DNA of 22,762 bases from CALRBF01 sp964646465 (GCA_964646465.1 CAZYEN010000028.1:1-22762), one strand, 5' to 3'; counted from the first letter of the stretch, positions 13,907 to 21,866 are shown. Notes: generated by a model not told the origin, from the sequence alone. Translations and numbers: made by a program.

Positions 13907-13931
13907 CTCGGACGATAAAGTCCGAGTTTAA
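13907..13931 (+). terminator. Intrinsic terminator after gene C
   Basis: CTCGGAC (13907-13913), loop GATAAA, GTCCGAG (13920-13926), then TTTAAAAGTTTT. The T-run is imperfect and it lies about 95 nt after the stop codon. Confidence 0.65.
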
Positions 13932-13979
13932 AAGTTTTAATAGACTATAAAAATATTAAGTGAAATTACGGTGAAGTAA

Positions 13980-14006
13980 TTAGCAGTCATCTCTTGACAC
14001 TGCTAA
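13980..14006 (+). promoter_or_regulatory. CIRCE-like HrcA operator upstream of hsp20
   Basis: TTAGCAGTC (13980-13988), nine bases, CACTGCTAA (13998-14006). The known CIRCE element is TTAGCACTC-N9-GAGTGCTAA; this has the same 9-9-9 layout and the same TTAGCA/TGCTAA ends, with a symmetric change inside each arm that keeps the palindrome (8 of 9 pairs). It overlaps the -35 of the hsp20 promoter. HrcA repression is inferred. Confidence 0.7.
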
Positions 14007-14021
14007 AATTCGAGTTATAAT
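13994..14021 (+). promoter_or_regulatory. Sigma70-type promoter of hsp20
   Basis: TTGACA (13994-13999), a 16-bp spacer, TATAAT (14016-14021). It is embedded in the CIRCE-like operator. Confidence 0.75.
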
Positions 14022-14028
14022 ATAAATA

Positions 14029-14055
14029 AGGAGGGTCCCTCCAGCCGGTGTACAC
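14029..14055 (+). promoter_or_regulatory. hsp20 leader with SD-like palindrome far from the start
   Basis: AGGAGGG (14029-14035) is followed at once by TCCCTCC, forming a GGAGGG-T-CCCTCC palindrome, then the 10-bp palindrome GGTGTACACC (14046-14055). The SD-like sequence is 50 nt from the ATG and could pair with its own complement. A temperature-sensitive leader is possible but not shown. Confidence 0.4.
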
Positions 14056-14085
14056 CATATATTAGTAATATTAAGGTATAAATAT

Positions 14086-14517
14086 ATGAGAATTCGTAAT
14101 TTACCAACATTAAATACTTTTGAACTAAGTCCAAGTAGGTTATTTGATGAAATCTTCGAGACATCCTTCCCAAGCATGACCAGAACACTAAGTGATATGG
14201 AAATGTATCAAGAAGGTTCCGAATTAGTAGTAAAACTACATGCTCCAGGATTCAAGGAAGATAATTTAGAGATTACGCTAGACAATCGGGTCCTAACTAT
14301 CGAAGGTAAGTTATCGGAAGAAGAGGAAAAAGAGGATAAAGATAGGCATTATTATTTTAAGTCAATTTCTAAGGAATCCTTTAGTAGATCGGTACAATTA
14401 CCAGGAGATATAGATGAAGACTCTGTAATAGCTGATTATAAAGACGGAGTGATATCAGTGAGATTACAACAAAAATCAGACTCAACTAGAAAGGTAATTA
14501 GTTTGAAAAAAGATTAA
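14086..14517 (+). CDS. hsp20: Small heat-shock protein (Hsp20/alpha-crystallin)
   Basis: ATP-independent chaperone that holds unfolding proteins. It has 143 residues: a short N-terminal arm (RIRNLPTLNTFELSPSRLFDEIFE), the alpha-crystallin domain (about 37-128) with LHAPGFKEDNLEITL, DNRVLTIEGKL and the closing DGVISVRL (120-127), then a C-terminal extension with an I-x-I/V-type motif (ISL, 138-140) used in oligomer assembly. An acidic loop (EEEEKEDKDR) replaces the usual short loop. It is transcribed alone from a promoter overlapped by a CIRCE-like site, which fits heat-shock control by HrcA. Only a weak AAGG lies near the start. Confidence 0.95.
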   Translation: MRIRNLPTLNTFELSPSRLFDEIFETSFPSMTRTLSDMEMYQEGSELVVKLHAPGFKEDNLEITLDNRVLTIEGKLSEEEEKEDKDRHYYFKSISKESFSRSVQLPGDIDEDSVIADYKDGVISVRLQQKSDSTRKVISLKKD

Positions 14518-14536
14518 TCATTCTTAAAAACTAGAT

Positions 14537-14565
14537 AAAAGAGGGGGTAATACCCTTCTTTTTAA
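14537..14565 (+). terminator. Intrinsic terminator after hsp20
   Basis: AAGAGGG near 14539-14545 pairs imperfectly with CCCTTCTT (14553-14560), followed by TTT and an A/T tract. Confidence 0.6.
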
Positions 14566-14617
14566 ATTCCAATATTATAACTCAGTTATTATTTTAATAT
14601 TGTATTTAAAAGGTTGT

Positions 14618-14657
14618 CCACTCCCCGTCTTTCAGACATCCCCCTCCAAAGGGGGGA
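14618..14657. repeat. Fragment of the GC-rich palindromic repeat family
   Basis: Contains GTCT-TTCA-GAC and CCCCC-TCCAAA-GGGGG (14640-14655) with the CCTCCAAAGG core also found twice in 8938-9083. It lies between hsp20 and the convergent ABC permease; nothing else is seen in 14566-14747. Confidence 0.55.
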
Positions 14658-14747
14658 AGAAAAAGCTTGTGAAAATAATTTTTTTCTTCTTTAATAAATT
14701 ACTCTTCTTCCAAATTCAAAACCAAGCAACTTTATAAATTGTCTAAT

Positions 14748-16424
14748 TCAAGCAATAATCTCACCTGCATACTCAAACTTCTCTGAAGCCCTATAAGTTA
14801 AACTAGTTAATAGTAAGTTCAAAACTGTAATTAGTAACACCAATAATACTGCTAAATCTACATTAGACAAAACCAAATACATAATATTAGCAATAATTAT
14901 ACTTCCTCCAAGAGCTAAGGTAGTGAAAGCCAAACCAGGTAGGGTAGTAGATAATGTCTCAGGGTCACTAGAAAATCTATTGGGATATTTTATAGATAAA
15001 AATATAGCTAATAAAACTATTAGAATTATGGATAAACTGAATACAATCCAATATAATAAAGCAGGGAAAAATGCAAATCCTAAAATTACAAAGTTTGCAA
15101 TCAGAATTGGAGTCCCTATAAACAAGAATAAAGCGGTATAAATTAGTAATTTACCAACTGCAATATTCCAAGGTGAGATTGGAGCAACTCCTAAAATCCA
15201 GGATACTTTTCTCTCAGCGCTAAAAGTCGGGAATACAAATCTGAGAGTCAAAGCACTAATAAAATACAATCCAATAGCTAAAATTAGAGCAAAAATAAAG
15301 TTCGGGAAAATATATCCTTCTCCATAATTATTAGCATTAGAAGTAACCCTCCAGCTAACTGCAGTTTGAGCCAGCCATAGTCCAATTACAATCATAAACC
15401 ACAGTACATTTTTTTTATCCCTCCAAATTAATAATAATTCTTTATCTATAATAGTATGTACCGCGTTAGTATAAGGGAAGTTATAAGATCTGTGAACAGC
15501 AATCTTAGCATTGTTTTGGGTGGTTATATAGCTACCCTCTTGTAATAACTGCCATATTAAAAGATAATTTTTCTTTAATAAAACATAAGATAATCCTAAT
15601 AAAGCAATAGTAAGAGTCGTAAATATTAAAGTATAAGAGGTTCCGAATATATTAGAGCAGAATAGTATATCATGAAGAACTTGGGCTATCCCAAAAGTAG
15701 GTAAATAAATTAATTGTTCTTTCATGGTCTGTATCTGTAAAATATAATTACCATCAAAGAACTTTACAAAGTCTTGAGGTATGGCAATTCTCCAAAACAG
15801 AGCAACCATTAAAACAGAGCTAATTAGAAGCAATATAATAACTAAAGATTGAGATACTATATTGCGACCAAGTAAATTAGAGAAATATTTAAGAATATAA
15901 AAACTGAGCATATAAGATAAGACCCCAACAGTGCTACCAATTATAATCAAAGATGTTGTCAATATAAAACTTAAAAATAATGCCAAAGTACCAACTTCCA
16001 TAAATTGAGCAATACCAATTAAAACAGGGATAATAACAGCAAGAAAAATCCAGAGACTAGAAATAAGTAGTTGAAATAAATTCAAAAAAGCCATAAGAGA
16101 GAAAGAAGGAGTCGCCATAATCCACTGATGAGATTTACGCCCAAAAGAAGAAGCAATCACTAGGATGCTATTCGCATAACTCAGTATAAAGACAAGCAAA
16201 TAAAACAATTGAATAATATAAAAGTACAAAGAATCTCTTAATTCAATATCTCTGCTGATAAAATTTAAACCACCAACAGTAGTTGCATAAATTGATATAG
16301 ATACAAATAAAATTATAATTAATAGAATAGAGATAGCAAAAATACGAGTGAATTTCTCACGAGCTAGATACCTTTTTATAACCTGTCCAGGATAAGACAA
16401 TAATAATCCAAATGATTCTGACAT
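14748..16424 (-). CDS. ABC-2 type exporter permease
   Basis: A 558-residue membrane protein with about twelve hydrophobic helices in two groups (roughly 28-220 and 245-545), the size of a fused two-half ABC-2 permease. A soluble stretch around residues 290-330 (LLQEGSYITTQNNAKIAVHRSYNFPYTNAVHTIIDKELLLIWRDKKNVLW) resembles the amphipathic membrane-approach and coupling segments of such exporters. It starts 8 nt after the stop of the ATPase gene, so the two form an exporter. Substrate unknown: lipid, antimicrobial or signal peptide export are all possible. No Shine-Dalgarno sequence is seen; the start sits in AAATAAAAATATG. Confidence 0.85.
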   Translation of the reverse strand: MSESFGLLLSYPGQVIKRYLAREKFTRIFAISILLIIILFVSISIYATTVGGLNFISRDIELRDSLYFYIIQLFYLLVFILSYANSILVIASSFGRKSHQWIMATPSFSLMAFLNLFQLLISSLWIFLAVIIPVLIGIAQFMEVGTLALFLSFILTTSLIIIGSTVGVLSYMLSFYILKYFSNLLGRNIVSQSLVIILLLISSVLMVALFWRIAIPQDFVKFFDGNYILQIQTMKEQLIYLPTFGIAQVLHDILFCSNIFGTSYTLIFTTLTIALLGLSYVLLKKNYLLIWQLLQEGSYITTQNNAKIAVHRSYNFPYTNAVHTIIDKELLLIWRDKKNVLWFMIVIGLWLAQTAVSWRVTSNANNYGEGYIFPNFIFALILAIGLYFISALTLRFVFPTFSAERKVSWILGVAPISPWNIAVGKLLIYTALFLFIGTPILIANFVILGFAFFPALLYWIVFSLSIILIVLLAIFLSIKYPNRFSSDPETLSTTLPGLAFTTLALGGSIIIANIMYLVLSNVDLAVLLVLLITVLNLLLTSLTYRASEKFEYAGEIIA

Positions 16425-16432
16425 ATTTTTAT

Positions 16433-17158
16433 TTATTTAGCTAAATAATTTTTATAAACGTCATCAAGCGAAGTCTTAGTAGGTAAGTGAGCTTTATCTA
16501 CTAACTCCTTATAAGTACCTTCTATCTTCAACTTACCTTTTTCAAAAATTCCAATTCTAGTAGCCAGTTCTTGGGCTACAAATAAAGTATGAGTAACCAT
16601 TAATACAGTCCCTCCCTCTTTTACAAATACATCTAAAATATTTTTAGTAATATCAATACTAATGGGGTCAAGACCTACAATAGGCTCATCAATCAATAAA
16701 ACTTTAGGATTGTGTAATAAAGCCGCTAGAATCGAATATTTTTGTCTAACCCCACGAGAATAGTCCTGATACAATTGATTCTCAGTCCCAGATAGATTGT
16801 AAATCTTAAGTAATTTTTTAATATCTTTTTCTCTTTCAGAGGCGGGCATATTATATAAAGCCCCTACAAAATTCATAAATTCTAAACCAGTCATCCCATC
16901 CCACACAGTTGGTTCATCAGGAATGTATCCAATCAAAGCTTTAGCTTCTTTTGGTTCACCTACTATATTAATCCCATTTAATAAAATTTCTCCTTTAGTT
17001 GGCTGCAACAAACCAGATAGTAATTTAATCAAAGTACTTTTTCCAGCTCCATTAGGACCAATTAGAGCATAAAACTCACCCTCATTAATAGATAGGTCTA
17101 AATTATGAATTACAGTCTTATCTTTGAATTTTTTAGAAACACCTTTGATTTCAATCAT
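16433..17158 (-). CDS. ABC transporter ATP-binding protein
   Basis: A 241-residue ATPase of the ABC-2/DrrA-like exporter class, cytoplasmic partner of the permease at 14748-16424. Walker A GPNGAGKST (34-42), signature YSRGVRQK (133-140; the usual LSGGQ is degenerate), Walker B VLLIDEP (153-159), D-loop GLDP, and switch H190 in VTHTL. The Q-loop glutamine is replaced (IGYIPDEPTVWDGMT), as is common in this exporter subgroup. It is first in the two-gene operon, divergent from the bactofilin-like gene; the short intergenic region holds back-to-back promoters. Confidence 0.94.
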   Translation of the reverse strand: MIEIKGVSKKFKDKTVIHNLDLSINEGEFYALIGPNGAGKSTLIKLLSGLLQPTKGEILLNGINIVGEPKEAKALIGYIPDEPTVWDGMTGLEFMNFVGALYNMPASEREKDIKKLLKIYNLSGTENQLYQDYSRGVRQKYSILAALLHNPKVLLIDEPIVGLDPISIDITKNILDVFVKEGGTVLMVTHTLFVAQELATRIGIFEKGKLKIEGTYKELVDKAHLPTKTSLDDVYKNYLAK

Positions 17159-17200
17159 ATTTGTATGTTATTTTTAATTATAAAAATATAATATCACAGT

Positions 17201-17230
17201 TTGACAAATTTGCATAGCACAAGATATACT
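17201..17230 (+). promoter_or_regulatory. Promoter of the envelope operon
   Basis: TTGACA (17201-17206), an 18-bp spacer, TATACT (17225-17230), 28 nt before the ATG at 17259. The minus strand offers TTGTCA and TATAAT for the ABC operon, but their 19-bp spacing is poor. Confidence 0.65.
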
Positions 17231-17258
17231 AAATATGTATAAGCTATATATTTAATTT

Positions 17259-18437
17259 ATGAAAAAATATCTTTCAATACTTATAGCGATAATATTTCTA
17301 CTAAGTACTCAGCCAGCCTCAGCTCTGATGTTAGATGCCGGAGAATCAGTAGATATAAAAGAAAAAGTAGAAGGAGATGCTTATCTTGCCGGACAAGTAG
17401 TTCGAATCCAAAAAACAATAGAAGGAGATGCCATTGTAGCTGGAGGAGTAGTAGATATAGATGCCTCCATTACTCAAGATGCAACTATTGCCGGAGATAA
17501 GATTACAATTAATCAAGAAATTGGAGACGATGTCAGATTAGCTGGAACAACCTTAATTATTAAAGCAGACATAAAGGGAGATGTCATTGCTTTTGCAGAA
17601 ACTTTAATTATAGACAAAGATGTTACCATCACAGGAAGTGTAATCGCATTTGTTTCAAAATTTCAATTAGATGGGACAGTTAATGGCAATATTAATATTG
17701 CTAGCGTAGACAGTACTATTACTGGGACTGTATTGGGAGATTCCAAAATTAGAACAGCAGATTTTAATCTAGAAGGAACATTAGCTGGTAAAAGTGAATT
17801 TGTAGCTGAAAGAAATATCAACATTGCAGAGTCTGCTAAATTTGGTAATACGGTCAACTATGGACATCCAAAAGAATTAGACCTATCTAAAAATCTAGAA
17901 GAAGGAGTTTCCTCAAAACTAGACCCAGAACTACTAAATATACAAACAGAGAGACAAGATGTTATGAAAAACATGTTCTCAGGTATGCTAGTATTTAGAA
18001 TTTTATCAGCATCAGTAGTAATCTTATTAATCTCTTGGTTGGCAGGTAGATTTATAACTAGAGCAATTACAAATTTAGAAAACGGTAAAGACATTAGAAA
18101 ATCTTTCTTTTATGGGATACTATTATTCTTCTTACCAATTTCAATAATAATCTTGCTATTTGTGAGTTTGATCGGAATTCCAGTAGCTCTATTCTTAACA
18201 TTTGCATACCTCTCAATGATATTTTTCTCCCAATCGGTCACTAGCTTAGTCATAGCTCAGTGGTTAAATCATAAGTACAATCTAAAACAACCAAAAGCAC
18301 AGATATTCCTAGTAGCCTTAGGAATATATATAGTATTGTATATAATCAAATTTATCCCAATTTTAGGAGTATTGATCGGATTAATCTTAACATACATTGC
18401 CTTTGGAGCTTTAGTTGTCGAATATAGAAAAAAATAA
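17259..18437 (+). CDS. Bactofilin-like beta-helix protein with C-terminal membrane helices
   Basis: A 392-residue exported/membrane protein. Residues 1-22 are a signal peptide (LSILIAIIFLLSTQPASA). Residues about 27-205 are built of repeating short strands (GDAYLAGQVVRIQKTIEGDAIVAGGVVDI...), the pattern of polymer-forming bactofilin-type beta-helices. A linker with a charged helix follows, then about four membrane helices from 245 to 388 (FRILSASVVILLISWLAGRF onward) ending in EYRKK. True bactofilins are cytoplasmic and lack the signal peptide; this arrangement would place the beta-helix outside, anchored by the C-terminal helices, perhaps as a cell-surface scaffold. First gene of an operon with CcdA and a DUF2207 protein. 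Confidence 0.8.
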   Translation: MKKYLSILIAIIFLLSTQPASALMLDAGESVDIKEKVEGDAYLAGQVVRIQKTIEGDAIVAGGVVDIDASITQDATIAGDKITINQEIGDDVRLAGTTLIIKADIKGDVIAFAETLIIDKDVTITGSVIAFVSKFQLDGTVNGNINIASVDSTITGTVLGDSKIRTADFNLEGTLAGKSEFVAERNINIAESAKFGNTVNYGHPKELDLSKNLEEGVSSKLDPELLNIQTERQDVMKNMFSGMLVFRILSASVVILLISWLAGRFITRAITNLENGKDIRKSFFYGILLFFLPISIIILLFVSLIGIPVALFLTFAYLSMIFFSQSVTSLVIAQWLNHKYNLKQPKAQIFLVALGIYIVLYIIKFIPILGVLIGLILTYIAFGALVVEYRKK

Positions 18438-18443
18438 ATTAAC

Positions 18444-19172
18444 ATGCTCAGCTCATCCTTATTAATAGGAAGTTTAGTCGCAGGGGTGCTAACATTTTTA
18501 GCCCCCTGTACTTTTCCTCTTATCCCAGCCTATATAGGATTTATAACAGGAGATGGTAAGCTCACCAAACTCCAAACGATTCGTAATGGACTCTTATTCG
18601 TAGTAGGATTTATGGGAGTGTTTGTAGTACTAGGAGTGTTTGCTAGTAGTTTGGCTAGTTTATTTACATCTCAAGCTAGACTAATCATCAGCAGAATAGC
18701 AGGAATACTCATATTAATTTGGGGACTTGAGATGATAGGAATCTTCAAACATAAAATTTTCCAAACCACCTGGACACCCAGAATTAAAGGACTTAAAGCC
18801 GGCACCGTCCAAAGTTCAATATTACTCGGCATATTATTAGGAATAGGCTGGACACCCTGTGTAGGACCAATACTAGGTACAATTTTAACATTTCTTATTA
18901 ATCAAGGAACGGTTTTAGATGGAGCAATACTGATGTTCGTATTTTCAATTGGACTTGCCATTCCATTTTTAATCACAGCCATTTTACTCGCTCAAGGTAG
19001 AGCTATATTACAAAAAATTGAAAAACTAACTTCCATCATTCGCATAGTTAGTGGACTATTCCTCGTCCTTATCGGAATATTATTCATAACCAATAGCCTA
19101 GAAGTGCTCGGCCGCTTCATCTTTAACACTCTCCAATTCCTAAATTATGATAGAATATTAGATTATTTGTAA
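18444..19172 (+). CDS. ccdA: CcdA-type thiol-disulfide transporter
   Basis: A membrane protein that passes reducing equivalents across the membrane, as in cytochrome c maturation (CcdA) or the DsbD core. The 242-residue length fits. Six helices, with the two redox cysteines in the right places: C22 in LAPCTFPLIPAYIGF (helix 1) and C139 in GWTPCVGPILG (helix 4). No cytochrome c genes lie nearby, so it more likely supports reduction of exported thiol proteins; the CxxC protein A at 11605 is one conceivable client, though nothing links them directly. It starts 6 nt after the bactofilin-like gene and 10 nt before the DUF2207 gene. Confidence 0.93.
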   Translation: MLSSSLLIGSLVAGVLTFLAPCTFPLIPAYIGFITGDGKLTKLQTIRNGLLFVVGFMGVFVVLGVFASSLASLFTSQARLIISRIAGILILIWGLEMIGIFKHKIFQTTWTPRIKGLKAGTVQSSILLGILLGIGWTPCVGPILGTILTFLINQGTVLDGAILMFVFSIGLAIPFLITAILLAQGRAILQKIEKLTSIIRIVSGLFLVLIGILFITNSLEVLGRFIFNTLQFLNYDRILDYL

Positions 19173-19182
19173 AAATATAAAT

Positions 19183-21009
19183 ATGAAACTAAAATCTATA
19201 CTAATAACTTTAGCAATATTATTAGCCCCCAATATAGCTCTAGCCGAAAGAATTTTAGATTTTGATTCTAAGATGGTAATCAATCAGGACCGAAGTATAG
19301 ATGTCACTGAGACAATCACCTATGATTCAGAAGGAATAGAAAAGCAAGGTATATTTCGTACAATAGCCTTAGATAGAAAATTTGTTAGTAATGTCCAGGT
19401 CTTTAGAAATTATAGATTAGAACCAATATTAATAACAAGAGATTGGTTAAATAATAATATAGATATTAGAATAGGGCAGGAGAGGAACTATTTTAAAGAT
19501 ATTAGACAATACACAGTTAAGTACAAATATAATAACATTATCAAATCAAATAATAATTTAGACATATTAAGGCATAGTATTACCGGTAATAATTGGCAAA
19601 TGCCAATAGACAAAATATCTACTACCGTAATATTCCCACAAACATTAGATTTTAAAGATGCTACACAATTACAATGTGAGATTGTAGGTGTACAAAATAC
19701 AATCATTGATCAATGCCAAATCACCCAGATTAATGATAAAGTAATTCAACTAAGTTACAATAGACAACTTCCCCAAAATACGGGTCTAGAGATAAATCTT
19801 ACATTCAAAACAGGAATATTAGATGAAGCTCCAATCTTATCCAGAGCCAATATAGATGTTTTAGTAGCCTCAGGTATATTAATAATATGTTTATTTATAT
19901 TACTTATAATTTGGCTAATTTGGTATAAGAATAAAAATATAAAATATGAAAGTTTAGTCCAATATACCCCACCACAAAATTTAAGCCCAGCAGGGGTGGG
20001 ATATTTAAGATACCAAAGACCACACACAAGACTAATCTCAGCACTTATGATATCCTTAGCCATACAGGGCATTATCAAAATTAAACAAAACTTCGACAAG
20101 AAATTTTGGCAAAAATCCCAATATACCTTCGATATGGTAGATAAAGAAAAGGCCAGAGGAGTTAATTATATGGGAGAGGCCTTTTTGATAGAAAGTCTTT
20201 TTAGATACTATCTAATGACCAATAATAGACTGTTCTTAGAAATTAGGTCGCTTATATCCAGAAAAGATACACAACAATCAACAAGAAACTTCTTAATATT
20301 GGTAGTCATTCTAATATTTATAAGCTATATATTTAAAATTGAGCTCATCTTTTTAGTTATAATTTTAATCATATATTCTATATTACCTAAAAGAAATCAA
20401 TTCAATGAGATATATCAAGCTATATATTTAGAAGAAGTCGCACAATATTACATCAAAATACCTAGCACAATAAAATCACTGCTAAACCTAATCCCGATAC
20501 TAGGTAGTTTTGGGGTAATTATAATTTATATGTCAGGATATTCTATAACTGCAATAGCTAGCCTAATAATCGTAACAGCATCGATCATATTAAATAGACT
20601 AAAACCAAAAAGAACACAGTCTGGAGATGAAATGATGGCATATATCTTGGGCCTAGAAGAGTACATAGTAGTGGCAGAAAAACATCGATTAGATTTCCAA
20701 GGTAAAAACTATCTATTTTTTGAGATTTTACCTTATGCAATAGCCTTAGGACATGCCAAAGTATGGGAAAAAGCCTTTGAAGGAATAGTTGTAGATAAAC
20801 CAGATTGGTTTGAAAGCACAGCTAAATATAATCATACATTTTCATCATCTTGGTTCTACAGAGATATTATCTATAGTACTGGGCACTCTATGACTAAAAT
20901 CAATAGTAGATCATATGACCCCAATAATAGTGGTGGGGGATTCTTTGGCACAGGTTTTAGTGGCGGAGGTGGAGGCTTTGGTCGCGGAGGCGGAGGAGGA
21001 AGTTGGTGA
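19183..21009 (+). CDS. DUF2207 family membrane protein
   Basis: A 608-residue protein of the DUF2207 (predicted membrane protein) family. Signal peptide 1-21 (LITLAILLAPNIALA). Extracytoplasmic domain (about 22-225) with the hallmark opening ERILDFDSKMVINQDRSIDVTETITYDSEGIEKQGIFRTI. A membrane helix follows at about 228-250, a cytoplasmic region, further helices near 370-395 and 435-480, and a Gly-rich tail (584-608) ending GGGGGSW. Function is unknown; the family is common in Gram-positive and CPR bacteria. The natural Gly/Ser/Trp end at a TGA codon shows that UGA is a stop in this organism. Last gene of the envelope operon and convergent with the gene at 21019. Confidence 0.9.
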   Translation: MKLKSILITLAILLAPNIALAERILDFDSKMVINQDRSIDVTETITYDSEGIEKQGIFRTIALDRKFVSNVQVFRNYRLEPILITRDWLNNNIDIRIGQERNYFKDIRQYTVKYKYNNIIKSNNNLDILRHSITGNNWQMPIDKISTTVIFPQTLDFKDATQLQCEIVGVQNTIIDQCQITQINDKVIQLSYNRQLPQNTGLEINLTFKTGILDEAPILSRANIDVLVASGILIICLFILLIIWLIWYKNKNIKYESLVQYTPPQNLSPAGVGYLRYQRPHTRLISALMISLAIQGIIKIKQNFDKKFWQKSQYTFDMVDKEKARGVNYMGEAFLIESLFRYYLMTNNRLFLEIRSLISRKDTQQSTRNFLILVVILIFISYIFKIELIFLVIILIIYSILPKRNQFNEIYQAIYLEEVAQYYIKIPSTIKSLLNLIPILGSFGVIIIYMSGYSITAIASLIIVTASIILNRLKPKRTQSGDEMMAYILGLEEYIVVAEKHRLDFQGKNYLFFEILPYAIALGHAKVWEKAFEGIVVDKPDWFESTAKYNHTFSSSWFYRDIIYSTGHSMTKINSRSYDPNNSGGGFFGTGFSGGGGGFGRGGGGGSW

Positions 21010-21018
21010 ACTTATATA

Positions 21019-21438
21019 TTAATAATTATTATTTCTTGAAGAGATTAGCATTAATACAGAAAATAAAATTATTATAGGCCAGAATGCTTGTCCTAGTAAG
21101 GTTGGTAAAATAAGACGAAATCTCATCGAAAGTAGAATAATAGCAAAGCTAACTAAAATAACGGTCTCAACAGTAGTATTTAATTCAGATTTTGACAATC
21201 TATAAATAGCAAAAGCTATTAATCCAATAGATAATAATAATATTAAAGGATTATTTACTAAATCATATAATAACACGATAGATGTTGATCTAATCATACT
21301 GCTAATGCTAGAAGTATAAGGCCCCCAAAAAGATTGATATGTAAAGTTAAATGGAAGAGCAATGATTTTTAAACTTTCAAGGAAAAGCACCGTACTCAAG
21401 ACGAGTAATATAGAAGAAAAGAAAGATTTAATAGACAT
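21019..21438 (-). CDS. Small membrane protein, LiaF-like C-terminus
   Basis: A 139-residue protein with four hydrophobic helices (about 5-28, 50-62, 66-82 and 90-133 in two parts). The C-terminal RLILPTLLGQAFWPIIILFSVLMLISSRNN resembles the end of the LiaF-like protein at 7667-8026 (RSFWPVILILLGLWALSSGNKK), so it may be a distant member of the same group with a longer N-terminal half. The leader carries AACTAT 5 nt before the ATG and no Shine-Dalgarno sequence. The gene end lies 10 nt from the convergent DUF2207 stop, with no evident terminator between. Function unknown. Confidence 0.7.
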   Translation of the reverse strand: MSIKSFFSSILLVLSTVLFLESLKIIALPFNFTYQSFWGPYTSSISSMIRSTSIVLLYDLVNNPLILLLSIGLIAFAIYRLSKSELNTTVETVILVSFAIILLSMRFRLILPTLLGQAFWPIIILFSVLMLISSRNNNY

Positions 21439-21545
21439 AATTATAGTTGGTTATATTATTTGTATTTTAATAATACTATCAATAGTATATAAAATCAACT
21501 GAGAAATCAATATATAGGATAATATATTCAATCAAGATTGCTATT

Positions 21546-21597
21546 AAATCCCCCTCTTGAGTGGTGGCAGGCTATGCCTGATGGGGTAGATGGATTT
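21546..21597. repeat. Small GC-rich palindromic repeat with inverted ends
   Basis: A 52-bp element bounded by AAATCC (21546-21551) and GGATTT (21592-21597). Its inside (CCCTCTTGA, GGCAGGC-TAT-GCCTG, GGGGTAGAT) parallels the last third of the 8938-9083 element (CCCTCTTGA, ACAGC-TTT-GCTGG, GGGGTGGAT). Confidence 0.65.
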
Positions 21598-21686
21598 TAA
21601 TTATTAATTGTAAGTTCGTAGAGTCGGCGCCCTCGCCTACATTGTTCTTTTATAGGGGAGACCTTTTGTCGCATGTAATTATATCT

Positions 21687-21746
21687 ATCCCCCTTTTTAA
21701 CTGCCGTAGGTAGTCGGAGGGGGGAGCCTGTAAGGCGGGGGTGTAT
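21687..21746. repeat. GC-rich palindromic repeat, further copy
   Basis: ATCCCCCTTTTTAACTG at the left pairs with the GGAGGGGGG run (21716-21724), followed by a GCC-TGTAA-GGC hairpin and GGGGGTGTAT. It has the same design as 8938-9083 (C-run, G-run, small hairpin, GGGGGTG end) but a diverged sequence. Confidence 0.5.
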
Positions 21747-21761
21747 TGCCCTTTTGAACTC

Positions 21762-21823
21762 ATAATTTACCATTCATAACTCACCATTTCACCATCCCCC
21801 CAATCTATGCTATAATAAAAATA
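21762..21823 (+). promoter_or_regulatory. Promoter cassette, copy 2, without an adjacent gene
   Basis: CATAATTTACCATTCATAACTCACCATTTC-like tract ends in TG (21808-21809) and TATAAT (21811-21816). Positions 21802-21823 match 9128-9149 exactly over 22 bp. The next gene start is 230 nt away and has its own promoter. Confidence 0.6.
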
Positions 21824-21835
21824 ATAATTTACAAA

Positions 21836-21866
21836 TTGAACTATTCGTAAATTCCGAACAGTTCAA
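21836..21866 (+). other. Hairpin just downstream of promoter cassette copy 2
   Basis: TTGAACTATTCG (21836-21847) and CGAACAGTTCAA (21855-21866) form a 12-bp stem with one mismatch and a TAAATTC loop, starting about 13 nt after the predicted transcript start. No T-run follows. It could be the 5' end of a small RNA or a protein-binding site. Confidence 0.4.

Noticed and set aside
21836..21866. LexA/SOS operator
   Set aside because: It has GAAC and GTTC-like parts but not the CGAAC-N4-GTTCG spacing, and no DNA-damage gene follows.
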